Below are positions 48,168-58,284 of a stretch of 64,000 nt of DNA, piece after piece; the first letter of the stretch is position 1; each line of letters begins with the position of its first letter. A program made the translations under genes and the position numbers. The notes under the pieces are model-generated. The model saw only the letters and a list, made by a program, of their open reading frames with translations. It made no database searches and had not been told where the DNA came from. The stretch comes from Haematococcus lacustris (taxonomy: Eukaryota > Chlorophyta > Chlorophyceae > Chlamydomonadales > Haematococcaceae), in NCBI GenBank assembly GCA_030144725.1, contig JASKMD010000004.1:2869313-2933312 (forward strand), given 5' to 3'.

Positions 48168-48948
48168 ATGGCTAAGAAGAAGCGGAAGGGTAGCGACAAG
48201 AAACATAAAGGTTCGTGTCCCCAGCCGTGACGTGAGCCCTAGACATGAGTTAAGCGCTGTGAGATAACCCGTCGCTCCTGTTGGTTCCATCGCAGTGTCT
48301 CGTTCCGCCCAAGGCAAGCAACGCCAGGATCGTCGAGATGGCTGGGCAACGAGCAGGCGTCAGGTCCGTGTGTCCCCGCCTTATGTGTCCCCGCACTGTG
48401 TGTGTTGACCCTGCCTTGTGTCTTGGCCTGTCAAAACGGCAACTTTGCTTGGCTGCAGGTCATCAAGGTCCCCGAGGGCGCAACCCCGCCTGGTGCGCCC
48501 AGCCTGGAGCCAGCGTCGTGACCAGCCAGTGCGGGGCCTGATGTGGTGCCCAATAGTGGCCCCCCGCATACCCCCACAGGCCCCAGGCAGCAGCCAGGCA
48601 GCCACACAGGCAGCAGCCTCAGAGCCTGGGCCCAGCACTCCCCCTCCAGCCAAGCGCAGCAAGCCGGCAGCTGAGCCCACCAAGGGCAAAGGCAAGGCCA
48701 AGGGCAAGGCTGCCAAAGCCAAGCCAGCACCGCAGCCAGGCAGGTGGCTGGACAGGGACTGCAATTCAGCATTGAACATGCAGCGCATTGGGGAGAGCAG
48801 GTGGCGGCCGCTGGAGCTGTGCTTCTGGCCAGAGCAGGGAGCGCTGCCAGCCAAGGGCAAGGAGTACCCTGGCCTGGGCTACAAGCGGCTGCGAGACAAG
48901 CCCCCCAAGGCCCAGGAGCAGCAGCAGCAGCCTGCTGGGGCACAGTAA
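48168..48948 (+). pseudogene. Fanzor-like subfamily A ORF with 5' exons and RuvC-III, internal deletion
   Basis: Exon 1 (48168-48210) encodes MAKKKRKGSDKKHK, a strong nuclear-localisation-type start. Exon 2 (48296-48363) continues SRSAQGKQRQDRRDGW. Exon 3 begins at about 48459 and jumps by an out-of-frame deletion near 48480 into RLVRPAWSQRRDQPVRGLMW. The rest is open: the AQ/Lys-rich linker, GRWLDRDCNSALNMQ and KEYPGLGYKRLRDKPPK to TAA at 48946. RuvC-I and the VDE(H/F)R segment are deleted. This copy is the best evidence for the family's first exons. Confidence 0.7.
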
Positions 48949-48965
48949 TTTGTTCCCCCCATCTG

Positions 48966-48979
48966 AGCTGTCATCAGCT
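48966..48979 (+). ncRNA. Candidate fRNA hairpin, tail of the 48168 copy
   Basis: AGCTG-TCAT-CAGCT, 17 nt after the TAA. The following 110 nt (ATTAGTGCATGTTTTGTCAT, CTAACGGGTCAGGCAATGCT) are the same as after 52008. Confidence 0.4.
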
Positions 48980-49080
48980 TACAATTAGTGCATGTTTTGT
49001 CATGCCAACTCTACGGTGTAGCCCTAACGGGTCAGGCAATGCTGTAGGTGGTAGGCTAAACACTCCACACAGCCACACTG

Positions 49081-49154
49081 TTTGAGTCGGATCTAGTTAG
49101 TGGCTGCTAGTGGCTGATAGTGGCTGCTAGTAGGTACTTCTGATCCGGCTCAAA
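49081..49154 (+). repeat. Terminal palindrome of the 47978 element
   Basis: Arms TTTGAGTCGGATC and GATCCGGCTCAAA pair with one mismatch around a core of GTGGCTGCTA repeats. The 52110-52163 copy has the same arms but a core 20 bp shorter. Confidence 0.75.
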
Positions 49155-49194
49155 TGATGGCCCTAGTGAGGGACAATATGGCTGTTTCAGGTAT

Positions 49195-50450
49195 GTAGGT
49201 TACGACAGTTCGGAATTCAGACAACGCAGCTCCTAGTAGTAGGGGAATGCGCTGATCCTGGGTCCTGAAGCCGTCAGGATCAGGACGCAGCAGGTCTTGC
49301 CCTTATGGCCTTGACAGTGCATGGCCTTATCTCTGTGCATTGAGTAGTTGCCAGCTAGGCTGGTGAACAAGCAGCTGCTGGACCGCATGTACAGCATTGC
49401 CCCTGCCATGTCCACCCAATAACGTGTGCTAGGCACCACCTAAGCCATAGCGGCAACCTACAAAAGCATGTTGGCCACGCTGACGTCCGTCCCATCTTCC
49501 CGTGCGGGGCTGGGGAACGGCCAATCGGTTAGCACTGTCCGCATTTGAACAGTAGAGTATGGTGCTGGGGCGCTGATGCACGGGTGAGTATCGCGATCCC
49601 ACATTTCCCAAGGGAAAGTCGAATAAATGCCCCGCATGCTTGCATGGGCCCCTTGCGGCGGAGCTTATGGATTGGTTAGGCGGAACCTTACGCGTGTGAC
49701 CACGTCCTACGGTAGATCCGGAAGTGAATTCGTATTCCGTAAGCCCGTATCCCACAGCCCTGACTGTTGGTTTCGCATAGCCGCATGGCACTATTTAGTA
49801 GCCAGGTACCAGGGTAGCCATGGTACCGACAGCCCTCAGGGTCGAGGCACAGGGAAAGCTGGGGCAGGGAACAGACGATGCTTTACGGCATGCCCCACCC
49901 ACAGGTCTTCCACCCCTCCCGCCTCGCATGCCGGCACTGCACTGGCCCTACCATACACCAGGCTCAGGAGGCGATATCCCTAACCCTAACCCTCAGCAGG
50001 CTTGCCTGAAGACATACCTGATACACACCTGCAGTCCATGGACATGTGTGTTGCAGCAGCAATGCCCACAGGCCAATGCCATGAACTGATGATGACACCC
50101 AGCTCTCCTCTGCCACTCTCACCACCACACCAGCTGGCCTGCCCTGCCCCATGCAACCCAGATCATGATGTCCACATGCACTGCTTGCACTGTGCAGACA
50201 GGCCCAGCACCTATTCAGCTCTCATCATGTGCCTCGGGCCTTATGTTTGACGCCATACGGGGGCTCCAGGCCACAGGTCTCCAGTTTTCACTTGATGCAT
50301 GGAGCTGCTGTCAAGCTGGTGAACTGCTGCCTGCCAGATTGCTCCCATACGAGCCAAGCTGCTGTGGTTCCGCCGGCATGCTGCCATGCCATCTCCCCAA
50401 CCCTACCCACGCCTGGCTCAGGGGGGCGCTGGATGGCTGCTGCAGCTGCC
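49195..50450. other. Subfamily B tail end, then no gene recognised
   Basis: 49195-49260 continues the subfamily B tail (CAGCTCCTAGTAGTAGGGGAA). A telomere-like CCCTAACCCTAACCCT run sits at 49978-49993. The remainder up to the cis-prenyltransferase stop is 3' flank with no supported exon. Confidence 0.45.
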
Positions 50451-53400
50451 CTACTGCTGCTGCAAGCCCCGCTTGCCAAACCTGCGCTGCCGGCCACTAA
50501 ACTCCCGCAGGCAACGCCGCAGCGCTGCCTCATCAAAATCAGGGAACATCTCCTTGCAGAACACCAGCTCCGCATACGCCCTGTGTGGCACGCACCACAG
50601 GGACAGTGGCATGTCAGGGTCACGACACCACTAAGGCACTCACGTGATCAGCAATGAGGAGCTACCATACATACCTCACACCCGTCAGCCAGCCAAGCAG
50701 GCGGGCCAGGCTGGGTAGGCTGACTGGGTATCAAGCAAGCCCGTGGGAGGTGTGCAGGAGGAGTTTGGGTTGAGATGGCTGCTGCTTGCAAGGGGACTGG
50801 CACGGCAGGGCAGGGCAGGGCAGGGCAGGGCAGGGCAGGGCAGGGCAGGGCAGGGCAGGGCAGGGCAGGCTACTACGCAGGCCTGTGGGAGGTGTGCACC
50901 TCACCTGGATCCTGCGGCCCAAGGGTCGGTGCAGGCTGTTTAGCAGGCTGTCTAGCAGGCAGTCAAGAAGTCACGATGGTTGCAGTCCTGTGGGTCGTGC
51001 TCCAAGGCATTTTTCACGGTATTTTTTCACGGGAAATTCACGGGCTGTATTTTTCACGGAAAACCCAAATTGTTAGGAAATGCCCCCGCCAGTCGCACTG
51101 CGCATCGCGTGATGGCTAAGAAGAATTGATTGTGCCATGCCTAACCTGGTGCCACCATGTTAGCCACCATGTGTGTGCCTTGTGTGCATGGCTGCAGTTG
51201 GAGAGAGAGATGGCGCAGTTGTCCATGAACCGCCACGGACGTGCCAAGCAGCTGGTGGTCTTCTTTGGAGCAGCTACCATTGGCACTGGGGGTGGGTGGG
51301 GTGCTGATGCGGTGTTGCGTGCCTGCCGCAAGGTGGTGTGCAGGCCCAGGGGCACAGACCAGCTGCGGGGCAGGGTGGTGCTTGTCGATGAGCACCGCAC
51401 CACCCGGGTCAGCTCAGCAGTGAATGGCCAGCAGCCCTGTGAGGTGGAGCTGGACAAACTCAGTGCCACAAGGCCTGCAGGCTGGAAGCCCCCAGCAGGG
51501 CAGGTGGAACCACGCCTGCTGCGCCCAGCCTGGAGCCAGGAGCGTGGCCAGCCAGTGCGGGGCATGATGTGGTGCCCAGTAGTGGCCCCCCGCAAGCCCC
51601 CACAGGCCCCAGGCAGCAGCCAGGCAGCCACACAGGCAGCAGCCTCAGAGCCTGGGCCCAGCACTCCCCCTCCAGCCAAGCGCAGCAAGCCGGCAGCTGA
51701 GCCCACCAAGGGCAAAGGCAAGGCCCAGGGCAAGGCTGCCAAAGCCAAGCCAGCCCCACAGCCAGGCAGGTGGGTAGACCGGGACTGCAATGCAGCATTG
51801 AACATGCAGCGCATTGGGGAGAGCAGGTGGCGGCCGCTGGAGCTGTGCTTCTGGCCAGAGCAGGGGAAGCTGCCAGCCAAGGGAAAGGAGTACCCTGGCC
51901 TGGGCTACAAGCGGGTGCGAGACAAGCCCCCCAAGGCCCAGGAGCAGCAGCAGCAGCCTGCTGGGGCACAGTAGTGTGTGTCCCCCCTTTCTTGAGCTGT
52001 CATCAGCTTACAATTAGTGCATGTTTTGTCATGCCAACTCTACGGTGTAGCCCTAACGGGTCAGGCAATGCTGTAGGTGGTAGGCTAAACACTCCACACA
52101 GCCACACTGTTTGAGTCGGATCTAGTTAGTGGCTGCTAGTAGGTACTTCTGATCCGGCTCAAATGGTGGCCCTAGTGAGGGACAATATGGCTGTCTAGCA
52201 GGCAATGGGGTGTGCCAGGACTGAGAGGCCTGGCGTGCCTGCATTAAGCCAGCCTAAGTCGGAGCAGTCTACAGTCTCCATGTGCTACGACAACATTGAT
52301 CATATCCAACTGGACCACACATTGGCCATTGCCATGTCATGATGATGATACAAATGATGATGATGCAGGCAGTATTGAACCGAGCCATAGTTTGGCCATA
52401 GTTTGGCCATTGCCATGTAATGAGGAGGGTGATGATGAGCAGAGACCATGACACCCCTTTCAGGTACACAGTGACATGCAAGGATCATGACTCCCTGACC
52501 CCAACCCCGACCCTGCGGCCACCGCAATAGCCTCTACAACTGGCGCCCCCTGACCCTGGCCTTGACCCTGGCAGATGCCGTCAAGACACGAATGGGTATG
52601 TTGTTGCTTGGATGCATGCATGGGCGCATGATGCAAACAGAGTGAGCTCAGCTGACCCCTGGCCTGCCCCACCCCTGGCCTGCCCGGCACCCCGTGCACC
52701 TACAGCTCGAACAAAAGGAAGTTGCTGAGGCGCTGCTCCCCGCTGGTGCGTATCAGCAGGTCAGGGCAGCCCACCAGTGCCGTCACAGGGGCAGTGGCCA
52801 GGTGGGACTCCAGCAGCTGCGCATCCACCTGCTGTTCGCAGGTAGGGGCACGGCTGGATCCCGGAGCAGCAGCTGCTAGCACCGCACTCTGGCTGCTACA
52901 GTGCTGGCTGGCTGGCTGACTGATGGCACCTGACCCTCCCTCAGCACCTGCTGCGGTTTGATGCGCCCCTCAGCAGCCAGGCCAGCGATGGCGGCGGCAG
53001 CAGCAGCCATGTCCGCCTGACCGCTGTAGTTCACCGCCACCGTGAGGACAATGCGTGTGTTAGCCGCTGTGGCCTGCTCTGCCCTGCGGCCAGGCATTTA
53101 AAAGCGGTGCTGCAATGGCTGGGGCTAGCCAGGCTGTTCAATGAGGAGCCAGCCACAGCCACAGCCACAGCCACAGCCACAGCCTCAACGACAGTTACAG
53201 GCACAGTTACAGGCACAGTTACAGGCACAGTTACAGGCACAGTTACAGGCAGCTTTGTAGTCAACCCTTGAAAAGCCAATACAAGGCACTGAGGAAGGGT
53301 GAGCTGCAGCGGTTGGGGCTCCTAGGCCTATGTGTGGAAGCAGATCCTACCACTCTGCATCATGTGCCTTGGATGGGCTGAAAAGGGTTTCTGGCCCCCT

Positions 53401-54758
53401 GCTGCTGGACCCTCCCATCCCAGCCCCACCCCTGCTTTGCCCCACGCCCTCCCTGCCGCCCCGCTGCCCTGGCCTCCCGCTGCTCTACCCCTCCCCTGCC
53501 CTTCCCGCCACTGCTGCAAGACCCCCGCTCCCCCATGGTGCCTGCTGCTGCTCCCATGCTCCTGCTGGCCCTGCCCCTCAGCCCTGCACCCCGCAGCCCT
53601 GCGCTGACCTTGCCATAGCAGCAGTCAATGCGACTGGCAGGGCCGCCCTGTTGCCAATAAACATGAGGCGCACGCCCTGTGTGCCAGGAGGAGGCCAGGG
53701 GCTGGATCAGTGACGGCAGCAAGGCCTCTGGGCCACTGCCTGGCCACCAAGACCAGCAGGCCATTGAGGCCGCCAGGTAGCGAGGCCACCAAGGCCAACA
53801 AGCACCCCTGGCCACCAAAGCACACTTGTGGTGATGAGGGGCATGTGAGGGCGTGGGGTGCTGACTGTTGTGCGGGTTGGGCATCACAGGGCAGCCGGCA
53901 GCCATATCCATGTGGTGGTGAAGGGGGCAAGCAACACAGGCAAGCTGGTGGGGCTGTCATTCCATGCAACCAGTGGCACTGATGGTGATATTGGTGATGG
54001 TGATGGTAGTGAAGGTGGTGGTGATGGTAGTGATGGTGGTAGTGATAATAGAGATGGTGGACGCTACCTGCTTGCAGTGTAGAGTGCTGCAGGCCTACCT
54101 GCTCTCGCATCCGCTCCACCTGTTGCTCAATGCTGTGCTGCATCAGTGTCAGGAGGAAGGCCACCTCGGCCCTTGGCCGGCCCCAGTTCTCCTGGGAGAA
54201 GGCGTACACTGTGAGGGCGGGGATGTGCCAGCTGCAGCACAGGGCCACCAGGGCGGTCAAGGCTTGTGCCCCGGCCTCGTGGCCCGCAGAGGCAGGCAGC
54301 CCACGCTGGGCTGCCCAACGCGCGTTGCCATCAAGGATTACAGCCAGGTGACGGGGAAGGGGAGTGGGCGGCTGGATTGAATCGGGCTGCAATGGCAAGG
54401 GATGCTGAGACTGCTGGAGTGGGTTCGAACAATTGCCATGTTGGATGGTACTGGGGCCCTCCTGAACTCTTTGATGGTGGTGTAATGGAGCTGACGCATC
54501 GCACAGCTCTTGAAATCTGCGCCCCGCTTCCTCAACATGTGCTTGCACAGACTGCACGCCGTCGCAACCAAGAGCTGAATACCAGGGCAATGGATGTGTA
54601 GCTGAGCTGTGGCGCTGAGCTCTTCCGCTGTAGTGTCGCAGTCGCCGGCTGCGCACGTCTTGCGTAGCAACCGCTACAGACGTAGCGCAAGCGTCGGCAG
54701 ACAGGCAGACGTGCGCGCGCATACAGAGTTTCACAAACAACGGCATGATGCGGCTCAT
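50451..54758 (-). CDS. cis-Prenyltransferase (UPPS/DHDDS family)
   Basis: Exons 54099-54758, 53609-53676, 52948-53083, 52704-52828 and 50451-50580 sum to 1119 nt (372 aa). Conserved regions appear in order: HLAVILDGNARWAAQRG (catalytic Asp), GHEAGAQAL, LTVYAFSQENWGRPRAEV, GVRLMFIG, VAVNYSGQADM, DLLIRTSGEQRLSNFLLFEL, AYAELVFCKEMFPDFDE and a C-terminal RRFG. The enzyme adds isopentenyl units in cis to make long polyprenyl diphosphates. The RRFG end fits single-subunit enzymes of the UPPS type. The usual DGNGRWA is DGNARWA. The roughly 100-residue N-terminus (MSRIMPLFVKLCMRAHVCLS) looks like an organellar transit peptide, but the start is not certain. Intron 4 (2.1 kb) is swollen by an antisense Fanzor-like element. 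Confidence 0.88.
50812..50868 (+). repeat. (GGCAG)n array, about 11 units
   Basis: A perfect pentamer array in cis-prenyltransferase intron 4, upstream of the Fanzor-like element leader. Confidence 0.95.
51198..51974 (+). CDS. Fanzor-like subfamily A, intact C-terminal exon
   Basis: The exon (acceptor GGCTGCAG before 51198) is open for 258 codons to TAG. Order: LEREMAQLSMNRHGRAKQLV, FFGAATIGTGGGWG, VVLVDEHRTTRVSSAVN with QQPCE, RPAWSQERGQPVRGMMWCP, an AQ-rich linker, a Lys-rich KGKGKAQGKAAKAKPAPQP run, GRWVDRDCNAALNMQ and KEYPGLGYKRVRDKPPK. The Glu of VDE and the Asp of RD are the candidate RuvC-II/III acids. The WCP-to-RD linker is about 70 residues, longer than the 5-50 usually cited for TnpB/Fanzor. 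RuvC-I is deleted, so this copy cannot act alone, but it shows the undamaged subfamily A end. It is antisense to its host gene. Confidence 0.75.
   Translation: MEREMAQLSMNRHGRAKQLVVFFGAATIGTGGGWGADAVLRACRKVVCRPRGTDQLRGRVVLVDEHRTTRVSSAVNGQQPCEVELDKLSATRPAGWKPPAGQVEPRLLRPAWSQERGQPVRGMMWCPVVAPRKPPQAPGSSQAATQAAASEPGPSTPPPAKRSKPAAEPTKGKGKAQGKAAKAKPAPQPGRWVDRDCNAALNMQRIGESRWRPLELCFWPEQGKLPAKGKEYPGLGYKRVRDKPPKAQEQQQQPAGAQ
51995..52008 (+). ncRNA. Candidate fRNA hairpin, tail of the 51198 copy
   Basis: AGCTG-TCAT-CAGCT, 20 nt after the TAG. See the sister hairpins at 1367, 11839, 31663 and 48966. The whole 200-nt tail to 52188 is the natural extent of a candidate guide-scaffold RNA. Confidence 0.4.
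53149..53250 (+). repeat. (CACAGC)n and (AGGCACAGTTAC)n repeats
   Basis: Hexamer then dodecamer tandem units in the cis-prenyltransferase intron between exons 53609-53676 and 52948-53083. Confidence 0.92.
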
Positions 54759-56933
54759 GCCGTTGTTTGTTTTACCCCCATCTTCTCAATCGTGACGACA
54801 GAGGCCAATAAGTCGGTGGCTGCACCGCAGGTGCAGCCCCGTGAATCCCTTGCAGTGATGTGTTGCAGTGTGTAACAGGGGGCGGGGCGGGGCGGGGCGG
54901 GGCGGGGCGGGGCGGGGCGGGGCGGGGCGGGGCGGGGCGGGGCGGGGCGGGGCGGGGCGGGGCGGGGCGGGGCGGGGCGGGGCGGGGCGGGGCGGGGCGG
55001 GGCGGGGCGGGGCGGGGCGGGGCGGGGCGGGGCGGGGCGGGGCGGGGCGGGGCGGGGCGGGGCGGGGCGGGGCGGGGCGGGGCGGGGCGGGGCGGGGCGG
55101 GGCGGGGCGGGGCGGGGCGGGGCGGGGCGGGGCGGGGCGGGGCGGGGCGGGGCGGGGCGGGGCGGGGCGGGGCGGGGCGGGGCGGGGCGGGGCGGGGCGG
55201 GGCGGGGCGGGGCGGGGCGGGGCGGGGCGGGGCGGGGCGGGGCGGGGCGGGGCGGGGCGGGGCGGGGCGGGGCGGGGCGGGGCGGGGCGGGGCGGGGCGG
55301 GGCGGGGCGGGGCGGGGCGGGGCGGGGCGGGGCGGGGCGGGGCGGGGCGGGGCGGGGCGGGGCGGGGCGGGGCGGGGCGGGGCGGGGCGGGGCGGGGCGG
55401 GGCGGGGCGGGGCGGGGCGGGGCGGGGCGGGGCGGGGCGGGGCGGGGCGGGGCGGGGCGGGGCGGGGCGGGGCGGGGCGGGGCGGGGCGGGGCGGGGCGG
55501 GGCGGGGCGGGGCGGGGCGGGGCGGGGCGGGGCGGGGCGGGGCGGGGCGGGGCGGGGCGGGGCGGGGCGGGGCGGGGCGGGGCGGGGCGGGGCGGGGCGG
55601 GGCGGGGCGGGGCGGGGCGGGGCGGGGCGGGGCGGGGCGGGGCGGGGCGGGGCGGGGCGGGGCGGGGCGGGGCGGGGCGGGGCGGGGCGGGGCGGGGCGG
55701 GGCGGGGCGGGGCGGGGCGGGGCGGGGCGGGGCGGGGCGGGGCGGGGCGGGGCGGGGCGGGGCGGGGCGGGGCGGGGCGGGGCGGGGCGGGGCGGGGCGG
55801 GGCGGGGCGGGGCGGGGCGGGGCGGGGCGGGGCGGGGCGGGGCGGGGCGGGGCGGGGCGGGGCGGGGCGGGGCGGGGCGGGGCGGGGCGGGGCGGGGCGG
55901 GGCGGGGCGGGGCGGGGCGGGGCGGGGCGGGGCGGGGCGGGGCGGGGCGGGGCGGGGCGGGGCGGGGCGGGGCGGGGCGGGGCGGGGCGGGGCGGGGCGG
56001 GGCGGGGCGGGGCGGGGCGGGGCGGGGCGGGGCGGGGCGGGGCGGGGCGGGGCGGGGCGGGGCGGGGCGGGGCGGGGCGGGGCGGGGCGGGGCGGGGCGG
56101 GGCGGGGCGGGGCGGGGCGGGGCGGGGCGGGGCGGGGCGGGGCGGGGCGGGGCGGGGCGGGGCGGGGCGGGGCGGGGCGGGGCGGGGCGGGGCGGGGCGG
56201 GGCGGGGCGGGGCGGGGCGGGGCGGGGCGGGGCGGGGCGGGGCGGGGCGGGGCGGGGCGGGGCGGGGCGGGGCGGGGCGGGGCGGGGCGGGGCGGGGCGG
56301 GGCGGGGCGGGGCGGGGCGGGGCGGGGCGGGGCGGGGCGGGGCGGGGCGGGGCGGGGCGGGGCGGGGCGGGGCGGGGCGGGGCGGGGCGGGGCGGGGCGG
56401 GGCGGGGCGGGGCGGGGCGGGGCGGGGCGGGGCGGGGCGGGGCGGGGCGGGGCGGGGCGGGGCGGGGCGGGGCGGGGCGGGGCGGGGCGGGGCGGGGCGG
56501 GGCGGGGCGGGGCGGGGCGGGGCGGGGCCAAAGTCGCCTGGCCTCGCAAGCAGCGGCCTAAGCAGGCTGGCCCGGGCAGAGCCGGCGGGACTGAAAACTG
56601 GGGCCTACAAGAGTATTGGCCCACGACCAGAAGAACCAATCAATGATGGACTGCTAGGGCGGCAGTGGGCTCGGGGGGAGGGTCTGGGGGTGACCACTGT
56701 ATGCCAGCGACACGGCCCTTCCTACGCAAGTGCCGGGCCAGGCTGCTCACCTGCCATTGTTGTGATGATTCTTTTGCGGACCAGGGCAGAGCTCTTTGCC
56801 TATCCAGGGGTGTCGACTCGACACCGTCAAGGGCCCTTTTCCCATGATCACCATGATGGTCGATGAAACGACGCCTACCCTTCCTAGCTTGATCGGCAAG
56901 CGATACAGATTACAAGGGCGGAGCATCTTCACG
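54759..56933. promoter_or_regulatory. Divergent promoter interval filled by a GGGGC array
   Basis: The cis-prenyltransferase (leftward) and the ML-domain gene (rightward) share this 2.2-kb upstream region. Non-repeat sequence is limited to about 120 bp at the left end and 405 bp at the right, so core promoters for both must lie there or within the array. No TATA box is obvious. Confidence 0.45.
54880..56527 (+). repeat. (GGGGC)n array, about 329 units
   Basis: A near-perfect pentamer array of 1.65 kb, the largest in the window. It encodes stop-free RGGAG or RPAPP repeats in every frame, so ORFs of more than 600 codons here are artefacts. The G-runs make G-quadruplexes and R-loops likely. Confidence 0.98.
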
Positions 56934-58284
56934 ATGAGCGCCCACGTAAAGCTCCTGGCCGTTGTTGCATTAGGGCTTGCCGCGTCGAGTGCTGCGACGT
57001 CCGCGTGGACGTCCTGCGGTGGGGCCTGGGCAGTGGAGGTGCGTCTTGCACAGTGACAGCGGTGCAGCCCGTCCCTGCACGCACACCCCTGCGTCATGAT
57101 GTAAAGCCCTGCCTGAGTGCATTCCAGGCCCAGTGCCTCCGGCTGATGCCTGCTATGGCAAGCACTTCGTGTCACCACCAACTCTTTGCTGTTCGTATGC
57201 TGGGTTTCATGCCTACTGGTACAGGATGTGAGCCTCACGCCCAGCTCACCAAGCCGTGGCCAGCCACTGTTTGTGAACATCTCTGCCCTGACGTCAGCTG
57301 CAGGCCCAGCAGTCACAGGTGGGGCCATGGCCCTGCTCCTGCCACACGCACGGCGGTCCACCCTCAGCTGCTGTCCTGCCCATGTCCCCTCAATGAGCCA
57401 AGTCAAGAATCGGCCAGCAGGGCAGGCCAACCTGCACTGGCAAGCATGCGTAGAACAGCAGACACGAGCCACCTCTCACCAGGACATGGCACATCATACT
57501 CTTGAAATCAATGTCCAGCCTCATGATGATGGAGAAAATGGTCCTGGCTCCATGCTGCCCATGCTGGCCCATACCAGCCCATGCTGGCCGATGCTGGCCA
57601 GATGGTCCTGGCCCCATGCTGGTGCCAGCGTGTGTGTGTGTGTGTGTGTGCATGTGCATGGGGCCACAGGCAGGGGATGTCCTGCCCTGCAAGCTGATTG
57701 ACCAGCATGCATCCACTACAGCTAGACACACCTGGACCACAAGGCTGGCAGTCAGCAGCCCCCCTGCTGCTGCTGCCAGGGTCAGCAGCACTCCCCCCTG
57801 CTGCTGCTGCCAGGGTCAGCAGCACTTCCCCCTGCTGCTGCTGCCAGGCGGCTCCTTCCAGGCCAGGGTCTACTACGCCGGCTTCAACGTGTACTCTGCC
57901 AGCAACGAGCTGTGCGCCACGGTGGCCTGCCCTGTGCAGCCCGGGGAGCGGGTGGCCATCACCTCCACCCAGAGCATGCCTGGCTGGGCACCACGCGGCA
58001 GCTACAGATTTAGGTTTGAGGGCAGCCTGCCTGTCAGCACAGGCAGCCAGCTAGGTGAGAGCAGGGTAGGCCATGGTGCCCAAGACCAGCAGGCCCTGCG
58101 CAGCATGCCAGGCGCAGACATGGTACAGCAAGGGCAGCAGGCCCTACCTGCCAAGGGGGGCCTGATGCAGCAGGTGGGGTCTGTGGCTGGCCAGGCTCAA
58201 GGGGAGGGGCAGGCATGGCGGCGGCTGCAGCAGCTGGGAGCCACCTCCCTGTTGTGTGTCGAGGTGCGCTTCAACCTAAGCTGA
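56934..58284 (+). CDS. Secreted ML/NPC2-like lipid-binding protein
   Basis: Exons 56934-57038, 57225-57318, 57848-58054 and 58241-58284 sum to 450 nt (149 aa). A signal peptide (MSAHVKLLAVVALGLAASSA) precedes SAWTSCGGAWAVEDVSLTP, typical of mature ML-domain starts, then LFVNISALTS, ARVYYAGFNVYSASNELCAT, VACPVQPGERVAI, PGWAPRGSYRFRF and a final LLCVEVRFNLS. Six cysteines minus one are visible; C-A-T-V-A-CP and LCV are characteristic. ML proteins bind sterols or other lipids in the secretory or endolysosomal lumen. The last acceptor (GGGAG before 58241) was chosen to keep frame and is the least certain part. Confidence 0.7.

Larger units (their letters stand above)
47978..49179 (+). mobile_element. 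Subfamily A element, internally deleted, nested in a subfamily B tail
   Basis: A 15-bp direct repeat GGCTGTTTCAGGTAT (47963-47977 and 49180-49194) flanks the unit, and its outer sequences rejoin to the uninterrupted subfamily B tail seen after 34735. The 190-bp leader, including several TTTTTCACGG-like repeats, is nearly identical to 50927-51120. The tail, hairpin and terminal palindrome (49081-49154) are complete. Confidence 0.7.
50927..52188 (+). mobile_element. Subfamily A element inside cis-prenyltransferase intron 4
   Basis: The leader (50927-51120) is the same as that of the 47978 element up to ATGGCTAAGAAGAA, then a deletion joins it to intron sequence before the last exon. The tail and terminal palindrome (52110-52163) are complete. 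An exact 16-bp direct repeat GGCTGTCTAGCAGGCA lies at 50946-50961 and 52189-52204. Because that motif also occurs in the leader of the sister copy, it may not be a true target duplication. Confidence 0.7.

Noticed and set aside
54786..56866. ORFs of about 600 codons over the GGGGC array
   Set aside because: Same artefact: RGGAG or RPAPP repeats in every frame, with no start context or exon structure.
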